Of a DNA stretch of 64,000 bases, positions 25,762-34,727 are shown in pieces. The stretch's first letter is position 1. Every line of letters begins with the position of its first letter. The DNA is taken from the NCBI RefSeq assembly GCF_022538055.1, contig NZ_JAKZAM010000007.1:62001-126000 (forward strand). The letters run 5' to 3'. The stretch comes from Cognataquiflexum nitidum (GTDB lineage: Bacteria > Bacteroidota > Bacteroidia > Cytophagales > Cyclobacteriaceae). Made by a program: the position numbers and the translations under genes. A model generated the notes under the pieces. It ran no database searches and was not told the origin of the DNA. It saw nothing but the letters and a program-made list of their open reading frames with translations.

Positions 25762-27788
25762 TATTTAGGAATGTACACAGCCAAGGAATCCGGGACGATT
25801 CTATTGTTTCCTGTGGCATACCTGTTGGAGTTTTTGTAGGTTTCAAAATCCGATTGCAATTTTTCCTTCATGGCGACATCTGATATTGGTTCTAGGCCCA
25901 TATTATCAAAAAGCTTGTAAAGCTGGTTATCCGCAAGGACAAACTCCCCACTTATAAAATCGACCAATTGGTTTTTATTACGCATCAAGGGATGGGAGAT
26001 TTTGGATTGGAAGGTGGATGAAGTATCCATTACATATCCTTTCCAAGCCACTTTTGAGGGTAATTGAAGGTCAAATCTGTTTTCAAGCAAACTCAATAAA
26101 GTAGGAGTGATCTCAAAATGGCTGCTGACTCCATGCATTCTTTTGGACCGGGCGAGTTTGGGAGAAAATATCATGATAGGAACATGAATTCTGTCAATGG
26201 TCGTGGCAAGGGGAATCTCCGGAAGCCTGTGGTCTCCGGTGATGATAAAAATAGTGTTTTTATAGTTAGGCAGTTTTTGATAAGCATCAAAAAACTCCTG
26301 AATAGCCTCGTCCACATAGAGTATACTCGAATACATATTTTTATACTTATAGTATTCAGGTAATTTTGAAGCCGGTATTTTAAGTTCGCTCTTGATAAAA
26401 TCCTCAAACATTAAGAAATATTTTTCCTCATCGGGAATAAGAAAAGGATCGTGGGAAGTCTGTGTCTGAAAAATGCTTATTTGAGGTTGACTGGTGTTGA
26501 CCGGTAATTTTCTCATCCCGTTTTCAAACATAGCTTTGTCAGGAAATCCCCAAGAAAAACCTGATTTGGAAGGAGTTTCCTCAAAATCAGCATCAAAGGA
26601 AGTCATATCTAAAATCCGGTCTACTTGCTGGTATTGGAGAAAATGATTGACGTTGTCAAAATTTTTGTCTGCCCCAATATGGTAATTGATGAAATAGCCA
26701 TTGGTTTTAAGCAATGAAAGTAGGGTGTGGTGAAGAGGTAGGTTTGGTGCCTGATCCATAAACCCTTTTTGAGCAAAAGGCAAAGAACCAAACATGCCGG
26801 TCAAAACCCCAAAAGTCCTTCCTGTGGTCGAGAGCCCGTTTTTCCAATATAGTGAATGATCACTCAAAGAATCTAAAAATGGGGTAAAGCTTTTCAAATA
26901 AGCATCTTCTCCCGAATAGGCTTTGCCAAGACCTTCTACTATGATAAAAACGATGTCAGGCAAGCTGTCAAACTCCTTAAAATATGGACCCAATACATCT
27001 GGGTAATTATTGGTATGCAAAAAAGGATATTCCATTTCGGTCAAATCTTTATTGACAAGTGCATCCTCTGAATTAGTGGAAGCAAGGAAAAAATCAAAGT
27101 ACAGATAATCATTCGAAGTAAAATAATCATACGATTGGTCATAAAAGTAAGATGATTTGTTTGCAATAAGGTTACTTTCAAGTTCACTCGGATGCTCATT
27201 TTGAGCATGTTTCATCAGGTCGGTACCGATAATATATGCATAACAAACTACTGTCAATACCATGGCGGAATTAAATCCCATCGGCATCCACCTACCTAAT
27301 CCAAGTAAGATGTAAATCAAGACCAATATAAATACGGTGCCCAAAACATTCAAAAGGTTCAGTTCACCGGAAGCTTTGATGGTGAGGAAAATATCATTGA
27401 TTGAATAAGCATAAAGGTCAGTACCGAGAGGAAGTAACATTTTAGTGAAATAGAAAAGAAGGCCTCCCTGAAGTACGATAAGAAGTGTCAGGGTAGTTTT
27501 GACCAAAATTCTACTCGCTATCGGATACAGAGTACTCATCAAAGTATTCAAAATCAAAAGGAAGCCAAGGGTGTAAAAGGCCCATTCAAGGTCATAAACC
27601 CATCCCATTAGGGTGATATGAGTTTTTGAGTATTGCAGACTATGGATATTGAACACCAGAAATACCTCTACCAATCTGAGGATGATAAAGAAAATCAGAA
27701 AAGGAATTGCCAATTTCCAAAAATTGATAAAACTGAGTTTAAGGTTAAATAATAGATTGGATCGTATTTGAGCTTGCGAGGATGACAT
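25758..27788 (-). CDS. LtaS/MdoB-like membrane sulfatase-fold transferase
   Basis: A 676-residue protein with five N-terminal membrane helices (to about 205) and an extracytoplasmic alkaline-phosphatase-fold domain. Active-site landmarks are IVFIIVEGLGKA, a likely nucleophile threonine in STTGRTFG, SHDPF, IITGDHR and VSSHFEITPTLL. Such enzymes transfer phosphoglycerol or phosphoethanolamine to glycans or lipids. It converges on the exopolysaccharide operon with a 4-base stop overlap, so it may decorate that polymer or lipid A. The donor and acceptor are unknown. Confidence 0.85.
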   Translation of the reverse strand: MSSSQAQIRSNLLFNLKLSFINFWKLAIPFLIFFIILRLVEVFLVFNIHSLQYSKTHITLMGWVYDLEWAFYTLGFLLILNTLMSTLYPIASRILVKTTLTLLIVLQGGLLFYFTKMLLPLGTDLYAYSINDIFLTIKASGELNLLNVLGTVFILVLIYILLGLGRWMPMGFNSAMVLTVVCYAYIIGTDLMKHAQNEHPSELESNLIANKSSYFYDQSYDYFTSNDYLYFDFFLASTNSEDALVNKDLTEMEYPFLHTNNYPDVLGPYFKEFDSLPDIVFIIVEGLGKAYSGEDAYLKSFTPFLDSLSDHSLYWKNGLSTTGRTFGVLTGMFGSLPFAQKGFMDQAPNLPLHHTLLSLLKTNGYFINYHIGADKNFDNVNHFLQYQQVDRILDMTSFDADFEETPSKSGFSWGFPDKAMFENGMRKLPVNTSQPQISIFQTQTSHDPFLIPDEEKYFLMFEDFIKSELKIPASKLPEYYKYKNMYSSILYVDEAIQEFFDAYQKLPNYKNTIFIITGDHRLPEIPLATTIDRIHVPIMIFSPKLARSKRMHGVSSHFEITPTLLSLLENRFDLQLPSKVAWKGYVMDTSSTFQSKISHPLMRNKNQLVDFISGEFVLADNQLYKLFDNMGLEPISDVAMKEKLQSDFETYKNSNRYATGNNRIVPDSLAVYIPKY

Positions 27789-27877
27789 ATTTGCTTTTTG
27801 GTAATACGTATTTATTAGGCAGAAATTACAAATATAAATTTTCTAAAATTCATATCTTTCGTAATTAAATAAAATCT

Positions 27878-28423
27878 ATGAACAATAAGGGGGCATTGCT
27901 CAAAGAGCTTTTTACGAATCTTTCAACTACCGGAGCAATTACTTTTAGTTCTAAACCTTTGGTAAATAAAATGTTATCCTATGCCAATTTCCATGGAGCA
28001 AAACTTCTTGTAGAATTGGGTGGTGGAGATGGAAGTATCACTCAGGGGATTGTGGAGCGTATGGATCCCGATGCTGTTTTGTTGGTTTTTGAAATCAATA
28101 GACCTTTTTGCGACAATTTGGAGAAAATATTTCCGCAGGACAACATCAGAATAATCTGTGATTCAGCGGAAAATATAGACCATTACTTAGAAGGTAAAAA
28201 GGCGAATCTGATTCTATCTTCTTTGCCTTTGACTTTGATACCAAAATCTTCCCGAGAGGAAATTTACAGGAAGTGCAAGGGAAATATTGTCGACAATGGC
28301 AAGCTTATTCAAATCTGTTATTCATACCTGCTTAAATTCCAGTTTGGAAGATACTTTGAGGAAATCAAAAGTCATCTGATGTTCAAAAATTTCCCTCCTA
28401 CATTCATCTTGGTTTGTGAGTAA
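27878..28423 (+). CDS. Class I SAM-dependent methyltransferase, phospholipid/rRNA-adenine type
   Basis: A 181-residue protein with a Rossmann methyltransferase core. The SAM motif is LLVELGGGDGSITQGI (about 45-60), the acidic residue of motif II is in LLVFEINRPF, and motif IV reads ANLILSSLPLTLI. N-terminal TTGAITFSSKPLVNKML resembles the PmtA group of phosphatidylethanolamine N-methyltransferases and their KsgA-related cousins. It is divergent from the sulfatase-fold gene, with only 89 bases between them. The substrate is uncertain. Confidence 0.75.
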   Translation: MNNKGALLKELFTNLSTTGAITFSSKPLVNKMLSYANFHGAKLLVELGGGDGSITQGIVERMDPDAVLLVFEINRPFCDNLEKIFPQDNIRIICDSAENIDHYLEGKKANLILSSLPLTLIPKSSREEIYRKCKGNIVDNGKLIQICYSYLLKFQFGRYFEEIKSHLMFKNFPPTFILVCE

Positions 28424-28598
28424 TAATAAGTAGTTGATTTTGTTTTAAAGTATCAAACCTGTTTCTTTTCTATTATCTAAATGGAAATGTGATTTTGGGA
28501 TGATTACAATTATTCAATGCTCCCAAATATTTAGAATCTGTATTATTTGAATTACTTTGAATAAAGAATCTGATTGAAAACTACCAGTTTTTATCTAC

Positions 28599-28865
28599 AT
28601 GAGCTATCCTGCTTTCTCAGAGAATCCGAATGTTTTGGCTGTTGCCATCCTGGAGATGTGCAGGTTGAAAAGGGGGCATCCCTTTTATCCTGAGGAAGTA
28701 GTGAGGTGGATTTACCCTGAATCATGGCGATATTTTGTGGAGGAAGTGTTGGAGGAGATGATGAAACTTTACCGTTTGGGAAAGATTGAAGTGACCCAAA
28801 ATCAAATTCCCGTGCCTTTTATAGGAATTCCAAGGGGAGAGGTAAGTATCACCTTTGAGTTTTAA
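28599..28865 (+). CDS. DUF3253-like small protein
   Basis: An 88-residue basic-to-neutral soluble protein. The pattern HPFYPEEVVRWIYPESWRYF followed by LYRLGKIEVTQ matches the DUF3253 arrangement (PSEVAR, WR, G.I.VTQ), which looks like a small winged-helix. The family is found in many bacteria, with no known function. It starts 44 bases before msrA on the same strand and may share its transcript. Confidence 0.65.
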   Translation: MSYPAFSENPNVLAVAILEMCRLKRGHPFYPEEVVRWIYPESWRYFVEEVLEEMMKLYRLGKIEVTQNQIPVPFIGIPRGEVSITFEF

Positions 28866-28908
28866 ACTTCATTGCCCTCATTGTTGTTAAAGAATCAAAA
28901 TCGGAACA

Positions 28909-29562
28909 ATGAAAATTCTATCCATTATTTTCAGCTTTAGCATTTTGGCCACGATTGCCTGTGCCCAAGCCCCCACTAAAAAAGATAAATCCATGCAAAA
29001 CTTACCAAAAACAACCATAAATGTAGAAGAAGGTCTTGAAGTAGCCATTTTAGGTGGTGGTTGCTTTTGGTGTACAGAGGCCATATATCAGGATCTAAAA
29101 GGAGTTGAAAAAGTGCTGTCAGGATACAGTGGTGGGCACGTGCATGATCCTACTTATAGGCAAGTAACCTCAGGCACCACCGGTCATGCAGAAGTGATTC
29201 AGGTAGTGTATGATCCCAAGGTAATTTCGTTTGAAGAAGTATTGGAAATCTTTTGGGCCACTCATGATCCAACCACGCTAAACAGACAAGGAGCTGATGT
29301 AGGTCCTCAATACCGTTCTGCCGTATTTTACCTTTCTGAGGATCAAAAGCAAAAAGCAGAATTCTTTATGAAGAAATTGGATGAATCCGGCGCATTAACT
29401 AAACCAATCGTTACAGAAATCACCCCATTCAATAATTTCTATGTAGCTGAGGATTACCACCAGAATTATTTCAAAGAAAACGGTGGCCAACCTTATTGCC
29501 AGTTTGTCATCCGACCAAAGATGGAGAAGTTCAAAAAAGCCTTTGCTGAAAAATTGAAGTAA
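28909..29562 (+). CDS. msrA: Peptide-methionine (S)-S-oxide reductase MsrA, exported
   Basis: Repairs S-methionine sulfoxide in proteins. The catalytic cysteine is in GGGCFWCTEAIY (Cys52), followed by GYSGGHVHDPTYRQVTSGTTGHAEVIQV and QYRSAVFY, all diagnostic. The N-terminus is a signal sequence with a possible but weak lipobox (ATIAC, Cys18), so the enzyme probably acts in the periplasm or at a membrane. At 217 residues it is the usual catalytic length plus leader. No MsrB domain is fused. Confidence 0.93.
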   Translation: MKILSIIFSFSILATIACAQAPTKKDKSMQNLPKTTINVEEGLEVAILGGGCFWCTEAIYQDLKGVEKVLSGYSGGHVHDPTYRQVTSGTTGHAEVIQVVYDPKVISFEEVLEIFWATHDPTTLNRQGADVGPQYRSAVFYLSEDQKQKAEFFMKKLDESGALTKPIVTEITPFNNFYVAEDYHQNYFKENGGQPYCQFVIRPKMEKFKKAFAEKLK

Positions 29563-29627
29563 TTGATTGATATTAATTATTGGATTAGATTTTCCTCCTA
29601 TTTAGTTTTGGGAAAACAACAATCACT

Positions 29628-30137
29628 ATGAAAAAGACATTGATTTATTCCCTGATGATCGCTTTGGTAGGTTTTTCATGCCAGCCAAAACACACAGAAG
29701 TCTCTGACTCATCTGCTGAAGAGGTGAATTCAGAAACTGCAGCAGGTAAATTTGGTGCTGATATCAATGACTCCGGCGTGGTCACTTTATCAGAGTTAGT
29801 AGCTGAACTTGAAAGTAAAGATGAATTTTCGGGAAAAGTTGTCGGTGAAATCAAAGAAGTCTGCTCCAAAAAAGGTTGTTGGATGACTATTGACTTACCA
29901 AATGCTCAAAGCATGCGTGTCACTTTCAAGGATTATGGTTTTTTTGTCCCATTAAATTCAAGCGGATATCCGGTTATCATTGAGGGTGTTGCAACCAAAA
30001 AAGTCACAGAAGTGGAGACGTTGAGACACTATGCAGAAGATGCAGGTAAATCAAAAGAGGAAATCGAAAAAATAACTGAATCAAAACAAGAATATGCATT
30101 CGAGGCAGTCGGAGTCATTATCAAGGAAAATGCTTAA
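29628..30137 (+). CDS. DUF4920 lipoprotein
   Basis: A 169-residue lipoprotein (LVGFSC, Cys18) with a linker rich in Ser and Glu. The mature domain reads VCSKKGCWMTIDLPNAQSMRVTFKDYGFFVPL, the hallmark of DUF4920, with two conserved cysteines (KEVCSKKGCW) that may form a disulfide or bind metal. DUF4920 proteins are common periplasmic proteins of Bacteroidota without assigned function. It overlaps the following cytochrome-like gene by 8 bases, so the two are translated together. Confidence 0.85.
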   Translation: MKKTLIYSLMIALVGFSCQPKHTEVSDSSAEEVNSETAAGKFGADINDSGVVTLSELVAELESKDEFSGKVVGEIKEVCSKKGCWMTIDLPNAQSMRVTFKDYGFFVPLNSSGYPVIIEGVATKKVTEVETLRHYAEDAGKSKEEIEKITESKQEYAFEAVGVIIKENA

Positions 30138-30555
30138 ATACCACTTCTTTTTCATCCTTTTTGGAATTTCTGTTTTTTCTTGCAGTGAAAAGGAACAACA
30201 AAAAGCTGAACCTATTTTGCCACCTAATCAAGAAGCTCCTTTGACAATCTTGATGAGGGAAATGTACCTTGATATGGAAGAAATGAAGGTATCAGTAGAA
30301 ACGGGTAAGGCCATCAAAAACTACCTCAAAAAGCATAATGGGATTTTAACTGCCCGGCCTACCGATCCAAAAGTGAAAGACATGTCTTTTGACCTTATGG
30401 CGAAGGGCTACATGGAGTCACTCAGGGTTTTGGAAAACAGCCCTCCCGAATTGCTTTTGGCCAATTATAAGATTTTATACAGTTATTGTATTGCCTGCCA
30501 TGAAAGTAAATGTCCAGGACCGATCAAAAAAATCACTAATCTTCAAATTGAATAA
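30130..30555 (+). CDS. Cytochrome c'-like lipoprotein with C-terminal heme site
   Basis: A 141-residue protein with a lipoprotein signal (ISVFSC, Cys18). The only heme motif, CIACH (Cys120, Cys123, His124), lies near the C-terminus after a region predicted to be helical. That is the layout of cytochrome c' and related four-helix-bundle cytochromes, not of ordinary class I cytochrome c. A further cysteine follows (ESKC). I used the ATG at 30130; the longer frame from 30094 adds a non-signal stretch inside the upstream gene. A role in electron transfer or gas binding is inferred only from the motif. Confidence 0.7.
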   Translation: MLKYHFFFILFGISVFSCSEKEQQKAEPILPPNQEAPLTILMREMYLDMEEMKVSVETGKAIKNYLKKHNGILTARPTDPKVKDMSFDLMAKGYMESLRVLENSPPELLLANYKILYSYCIACHESKCPGPIKKITNLQIE

Positions 30556-30560
30556 AAAGT

Positions 30561-30770
30561 ATGGCCATTGCATTGGATAATCTTAGGGTTGGAAGAGTTT
30601 ACTCTTTTTCAAATATGGGGGAAAAGAGGAAACTGGAAATTTTAGCAAGGTTGTCAGGAGATAATTTCAAAGTCAAGGACTTGGATACCACGGAGATTTA
30701 TACAATTGAAGAATTGCTGAGGTGGGGCAAAGGCAAAGATTATGAACTTGACGATTGGATGGAAGAATAA
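30561..30770 (+). CDS. Small conserved-looking protein, unknown function
   Basis: A 69-residue soluble protein beginning MAIALDNLRVGRVYSFSNMG and ending in an acidic tail (WMEE). It has alternating charged residues and no cysteine or membrane helix. The first half reads like a small SH3-like barrel (RVGRVYSFSN, KLEILARLSGDNFKV), which is my impression only. It lies 5 bases after the cytochrome gene and ends at a strong terminator, so it closes the msrA-DUF4920-cytochrome transcript. Confidence 0.65.
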   Translation: MAIALDNLRVGRVYSFSNMGEKRKLEILARLSGDNFKVKDLDTTEIYTIEELLRWGKGKDYELDDWMEE

Positions 30771-30810
30771 AAAAAAGAGCCTTTGGGGAATCCCAAAGGC
30801 TCTTTTTTTT
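30769..30810. terminator. Bidirectional terminator
   Basis: GAGCCTTTGGG and CCCAAAGGCTC form a perfect 11-bp stem with GAAT loop, flanked by an A run on the left and T8 on the right. It serves both the plus-strand gene ending at 30770 and the minus-strand gene ending at 30809. Confidence 0.95.
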
Positions 30811-31702
30811 AATGATGAGGTCTGTGACCAGGCTCATAAATAATTCGTAAAAATGAGCTTAAGCCTTGGGTTTCCCTGTTGATAGGAATTCCTGATACTA
30901 TTCCTATCAATAAATTATCAGCAACTCCAATACGCATTTGTGGGCGGAGTACAGCAGAAAACTTACCATCCTGAATTTCTTTATTGACTTCAAGACCAAG
31001 AAAATTTCTTGTCCCTGAAATCATATAGTGGATACTGGTATTGATATCGAAAACTGTTTCTGTAGCTTGGTCAAATTCTCTAATGATCTTTGGTCCGGTA
31101 TAGACTAAGGTATGGAAGTTTCTTCCCCATCTTTTGGCTGCTACTAAAAATGGATTGAAAACATTCCCTCTATATAGCCTTTCATTACCCCATTGATTGA
31201 GATCGGCCAATTCAAATTCATGGATATAACCCAATGCAAGAGATGTTTTGGCTTTTTCCGATACAAGGAAAGACCACTGCCCGGCCACTTTCAGAGATTC
31301 CAACCTATTTGAAGGGCGCTCTAATGTGGTTGGAAGCTGACCCCTACCTGAATATATTGTAAGGGGTAGTTCCACTTCAAGCCCAAGTCTGTCTATCGGG
31401 GCCCATTCGTATTCTATCAAAGTCTCAAATTCGTCAAAGCCTCTTTTGTCCGTCATTCCCATCCCGATGTTCCATTCCTTTTCGCCTTTTCTTGCGCCAA
31501 GGTCACGGATCAAGTCTATATACAAAGGTTCGGCATGGAGGACTTTTGCTTTTTCGGAAGGCTTGGCCTGTTCAGTTTCTGCCAAATACAAACTATCTCG
31601 GATTGACCTTTCCAGCTTTACACTATCTGATTTTGATTCCTGCGAATAGGAATATTGGACAGCCCAACATAGGAATGCCACAATGAAATATATTTTTTTC
31701 AT
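30809..31702 (-). CDS. HAEPLYID family outer-membrane-associated protein
   Basis: A 297-residue secreted protein (signal to about residue 20, SYS). The name-giving motif HAEPLYID is at residues 56-63, followed by LIRDLGARKGEKEWNIGMG. The remainder alternates strands typical of a barrel (LGLEVELPLTIYSG, KTSLALGYIHEFELADL, FHTLVYTGPKIIRE, RPQMRIGVADNLLIGIV). The family occurs widely in Bacteroidota, often near metal efflux or copper genes; nothing of that kind is adjacent here except an unidentified small protein. Function unknown. Confidence 0.8.
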   Translation of the reverse strand: MKKIYFIVAFLCWAVQYSYSQESKSDSVKLERSIRDSLYLAETEQAKPSEKAKVLHAEPLYIDLIRDLGARKGEKEWNIGMGMTDKRGFDEFETLIEYEWAPIDRLGLEVELPLTIYSGRGQLPTTLERPSNRLESLKVAGQWSFLVSEKAKTSLALGYIHEFELADLNQWGNERLYRGNVFNPFLVAAKRWGRNFHTLVYTGPKIIREFDQATETVFDINTSIHYMISGTRNFLGLEVNKEIQDGKFSAVLRPQMRIGVADNLLIGIVSGIPINRETQGLSSFLRIIYEPGHRPHH

Positions 31703-31790
31703 TTTAAAATTTTATGATTTTTTGTAAAGAATAGCGCCTTTTTAAAAACCTGTAGATGGAATTTAAAAGGGAATTAAATGAAGGATTGGA

Positions 31791-32174
31791 TCAAAAAAAT
31801 CGAAATTTGGGCGGAGGGGATATTTTCCCTAAAGCTATGTTTTTATAAATGTCATGATAAAATCTGCTGACTGAAATAATGCAAAGCGTCTCCCGTATTT
31901 CAAACTCAAAAGTATCTAGCCCGATAATAGTTTTGATATCCAGCATTTTTCTTTTTTCTTCCGGTAATTCAGTGTCCGGAACTGTGTCTTCATCCATTTC
32001 CAAAAAATATTCGAGGACCAATTCGGAAAGAGAATCGTAGGGATCTTCATTCTTCAACAGCGTATTGTCAAGAGAAGAAACCTGATAAAAATTAGCTGTC
32101 AGGTTGATAAAGTTTACCAACAAAATATATGTAATATATTTTATGATCGCTTTTTTCCTCAATCTTCCAAACAT
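31791..32174 (-). CDS. Small secreted or membrane protein, unknown
   Basis: A 127-residue protein with an N-terminal hydrophobic segment (about 9-28, IIKYITYILLVNFINLTANF), then a region rich in Asp and Glu (EYFLEMDEDTVPDTELPEE), and a proline-rich end PPPKFRFF. I do not recognise a family. Similar small proteins with a terminal PPPK motif occur in relatives beside metal-efflux genes, so a link to the HAEPLYID gene downstream is possible but unproven. Its start is at the window's usual ATG with no overlap. Confidence 0.55.
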   Translation of the reverse strand: MFGRLRKKAIIKYITYILLVNFINLTANFYQVSSLDNTLLKNEDPYDSLSELVLEYFLEMDEDTVPDTELPEEKRKMLDIKTIIGLDTFEFEIRETLCIISVSRFYHDIYKNIALGKISPPPKFRFF

Positions 32175-32301
32175 GTCACAAATTTAAAAGAAATGGCGTA
32201 TGTATTCATTTTTAATTGACTTTTATAAATTCTCAACGTGATTTTGGTCACCGGATTTACCCTGTTTTTGGCTATCTTCGCACCTGTTAAGCACATTGAT
32301 T

Positions 32302-32688
32302 ATGAAAGAAAAAAGTCTCGGATCAGCTATTCTTCAGGGAAAATGTCCAAGATGCAGAGAAGGGAATATTTTTCCAACGTCATTATTTAGTTACAATAAA
32401 TTAACCGACGTGCACCACAAATGCCCACAATGTGAAGCGGTATTGACACCGGAGCCTGATTTTTTTTATGGCGCCATGTATATCAGTTACGCTTTCTCGG
32501 TGGCATTGGTTATCAATGTCTTGATTGTGTTGAATTATGCCTTTGATGACCCCGAAATGTGGGTTTATGGAGTGACTGTGGTCGTTACCAACTTGATTTT
32601 ACTTCCCGTAATGCTGAGATACTCCAAGGTTCTATATCTTTATGGAGTTGGGAAATTGAAATTTGACCCAAATTCTTCCAAAGTCTAA
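32302..32688 (+). CDS. DUF983 zinc-finger membrane protein
   Basis: A 128-residue protein with an N-terminal zinc ribbon (KCPRCREGN with Cys15 and Cys18, and KCPQCEAVL) and two membrane helices (about 60-78 and 88-108). FYGAMYISYAFSVAL between them is the DUF983 signature. Family members are often beside cytochrome oxidase genes in other phyla; here it stands alone. I used the ATG at 32302 instead of an upstream TTG. A TATCTTCG box 14 bases or so upstream resembles the -7 element. Confidence 0.88.
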   Translation: MKEKSLGSAILQGKCPRCREGNIFPTSLFSYNKLTDVHHKCPQCEAVLTPEPDFFYGAMYISYAFSVALVINVLIVLNYAFDDPEMWVYGVTVVVTNLILLPVMLRYSKVLYLYGVGKLKFDPNSSKV

Positions 32689-32704
32689 AATAAATTCAAT
32701 AAGG

Positions 32705-32741
32705 AAAGCCATCCTGATGTTGACAACAGGATGGCTTTTTT
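32705..32741. terminator. Bidirectional terminator between DUF983 and alkaline phosphatase
   Basis: AAAGCCATCCTG pairs perfectly with CAGGATGGCTTT around ATGTTGACAA; T6 follows on the plus strand. It lies between the converging genes ending at 32688 and 32745. Confidence 0.85.
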
Positions 32742-32744
32742 GAT

Positions 32745-34148
32745 TTAAACAAATAATGATTGCTCGGCACCACATGCCTGTAACATGAAGTTGTGTATTT
32801 CATGATTTTTGACAAATCCACCCAAATTCTCGGATCCGGGTCCGAACATTGCCAACTCCACATAATCTGCAGAATGGTTGCTACCTGCCCATTGGATCGA
32901 AGTATGTGGTACTTGCATGGATGCCAAGGGCATGAATGGAAGATTGCGCGGATTGTACATCCCATCTGCTCCTCGTTGATAACTTTTTAGAATGGTTTCA
33001 GCTTCTTCTGCCTTTAATGTGATTTTCTGATGGCTTACTATCAGATCGATTACCTGTGCAGGAGTTGTTTCAGGTTTAATCTGATTCAAGATCCATTCAT
33101 TGGAAGCTTTGGTTTCAAAAAGTTTTTCAAAATTTCTGTTGGCCTGATTACTGTAAAAGAGTCCCGGATTGCTGTTTCCATGGTCGGTGGTAATGATAAC
33201 GAGCGTTTCTTTGTCTTTTATCGCAAAGTCTATGGCCACGGCCACAGCATTGTCAAAATCAACCTGATCGTAGAGGAGGGCGGCAGCGTCATTGCCGTGG
33301 GCAGCCCAATCGACTTTTCCGGCTTCGACTTGCATGACGAATCCTTTTTGGTTTTTGCTCAAAACCTCAATGGCTTTATGGGTCATTTCGGCAAGTGAGG
33401 GAATTTCATTTTTTAGCTTTTCATTGTTTTCTCTATCCACTGCGTAAGGCAATCCGTCATTGGTAAAAACTGCCATGATAGGTTTGCTTCCGTCAGCCTG
33501 TAACATCTCGCTTTTGTTTCGTGCTACTTCAAAGCCGGTCTGTTTGTAAGCATCAAACAGGTCCCTTTTGTCTTGTCTTCCTTCAGCTGAAAAAAACTCA
33601 GCACCACCACCCATCATTACATCAAATCTTAATTTAAGGTATTCTTCGGCTATTTCAGGCATTGCATTTCGGCTGCCATTGTTGACACAAAAAGATGCCG
33701 GTGTAGCATGAGTAATCTGAACTGTGGTCACACAGCCTACTGATTTCCCCATAGATTTGAATTTCTGAAGTATAGGGACAGGCCTTTCTCCATTTGGCCC
33801 AATATTGAGTGCTCCGTTTTTGACACGCATGCCGCCACCCCAAGCAGAACCGGCAGCAGCAGAATCGGTGATGAATGAATTGGCAGAGGCTGTGTCCATC
33901 AAGGCTCTTTTGACCATGTTTTTCTCATAAAGTTCAATCCAATTGGAAGATCTCCCTTCCTTGTTTTTCAAAAGGATATCCGCCATATTGAGTGTGCCTG
34001 AACTCATGCCATCACTGACCAAAAAAATGATATTTTTGGCCTGTCCCAATTTGCTTTTGGAAGAAATGGCCATGGCAGGGAATGCAGATAGTGCTCCGAT
34101 TCCGAGTGTGGTGAATATGCCGTTTTTGAAGAAATCGCGTCTTTTCAT
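32745..34148 (-). CDS. Alkaline phosphatase, PhoA-type, Tat-exported
   Basis: A 467-residue phosphomonoesterase. It starts MKRRDFFKNG, a twin-arginine signal. Catalytic landmarks are VSDGMSSGT, the nucleophile serine in ITDSAAAGSAW (Ser96), ITHATPASF, VDWAAHGND, ITTDHGN and a late GSNHSADYV histidine. This corresponds to the two-zinc, one-magnesium site of the family. It should free phosphate from organic esters in the periplasm. I see no Pho box I could vouch for, and the gene appears monocistronic. Confidence 0.93.
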   Translation of the reverse strand: MKRRDFFKNGIFTTLGIGALSAFPAMAISSKSKLGQAKNIIFLVSDGMSSGTLNMADILLKNKEGRSSNWIELYEKNMVKRALMDTASANSFITDSAAAGSAWGGGMRVKNGALNIGPNGERPVPILQKFKSMGKSVGCVTTVQITHATPASFCVNNGSRNAMPEIAEEYLKLRFDVMMGGGAEFFSAEGRQDKRDLFDAYKQTGFEVARNKSEMLQADGSKPIMAVFTNDGLPYAVDRENNEKLKNEIPSLAEMTHKAIEVLSKNQKGFVMQVEAGKVDWAAHGNDAAALLYDQVDFDNAVAVAIDFAIKDKETLVIITTDHGNSNPGLFYSNQANRNFEKLFETKASNEWILNQIKPETTPAQVIDLIVSHQKITLKAEEAETILKSYQRGADGMYNPRNLPFMPLASMQVPHTSIQWAGSNHSADYVELAMFGPGSENLGGFVKNHEIHNFMLQACGAEQSLFV

Positions 34149-34340
34149 CTTGATGTATTGGATTTTAGTTTTATGAATAGAGGTTGGAAATTAAACTTAT
34201 TAAAATTCTAAAAAGTAAATTAAGGATTAGCTAATTGTTATCAATTAATTTTCTTGACCAAAGGTTAAATTTATTGTTAATTCATTGCTTCGGATTTTAA
34301 GTAATTTAAGTTTGTTTTTCTTTTGTTTGACCCAATAAGT

Positions 34341-34727
34341 ATGATCAAAATTTTGTTAAAATATATTTTGGGAGTATTCTTTTTGATTGCAGGATTCAAT
34401 CATTTTTGGAATCCCGGTTTTTATTATCCATTAATTCCGGATTATTTACCCTTTCCGGTTTTAATCAATACGGGTTCTGGAATTGTAGAGATTATCCTTG
34501 GAATGGGCATTTTGTGGGAAAGGTTCTCCACAACAGCAGCTTGGGGAATTGTGTTGCTTTTGATTTTTTTTATCCCCTCTCATGTATATTTCATTCAAAT
34601 TGGGAGTTGCGTGGAAGACGGACTTTGTGTACCCAAATGGGTGGCTTGGATAAGACTTTTAGTGATTCATCCTATTTTGATTTATTGGGCTTATATTCTC
34701 ACAAAAAACAATAAATATGGCAAATAA
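34341..34727 (+). CDS. DoxX-like membrane protein
   Basis: A 128-residue protein with four membrane helices. The first bears GVFFLIAGFNHFWNPGFY, the DoxX/MauE-type signature, and a polar loop IPDYLPFP follows. I used the ATG at 34341, since the longer frame begins with TTG. It overlaps the DUF2237 gene by 11 bases. Members of this group are thought to work with thiol or quinone redox partners, but the function of this subgroup is not known. Confidence 0.82.
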   Translation: MIKILLKYILGVFFLIAGFNHFWNPGFYYPLIPDYLPFPVLINTGSGIVEIILGMGILWERFSTTAAWGIVLLLIFFIPSHVYFIQIGSCVEDGLCVPKWVAWIRLLVIHPILIYWAYILTKNNKYGK

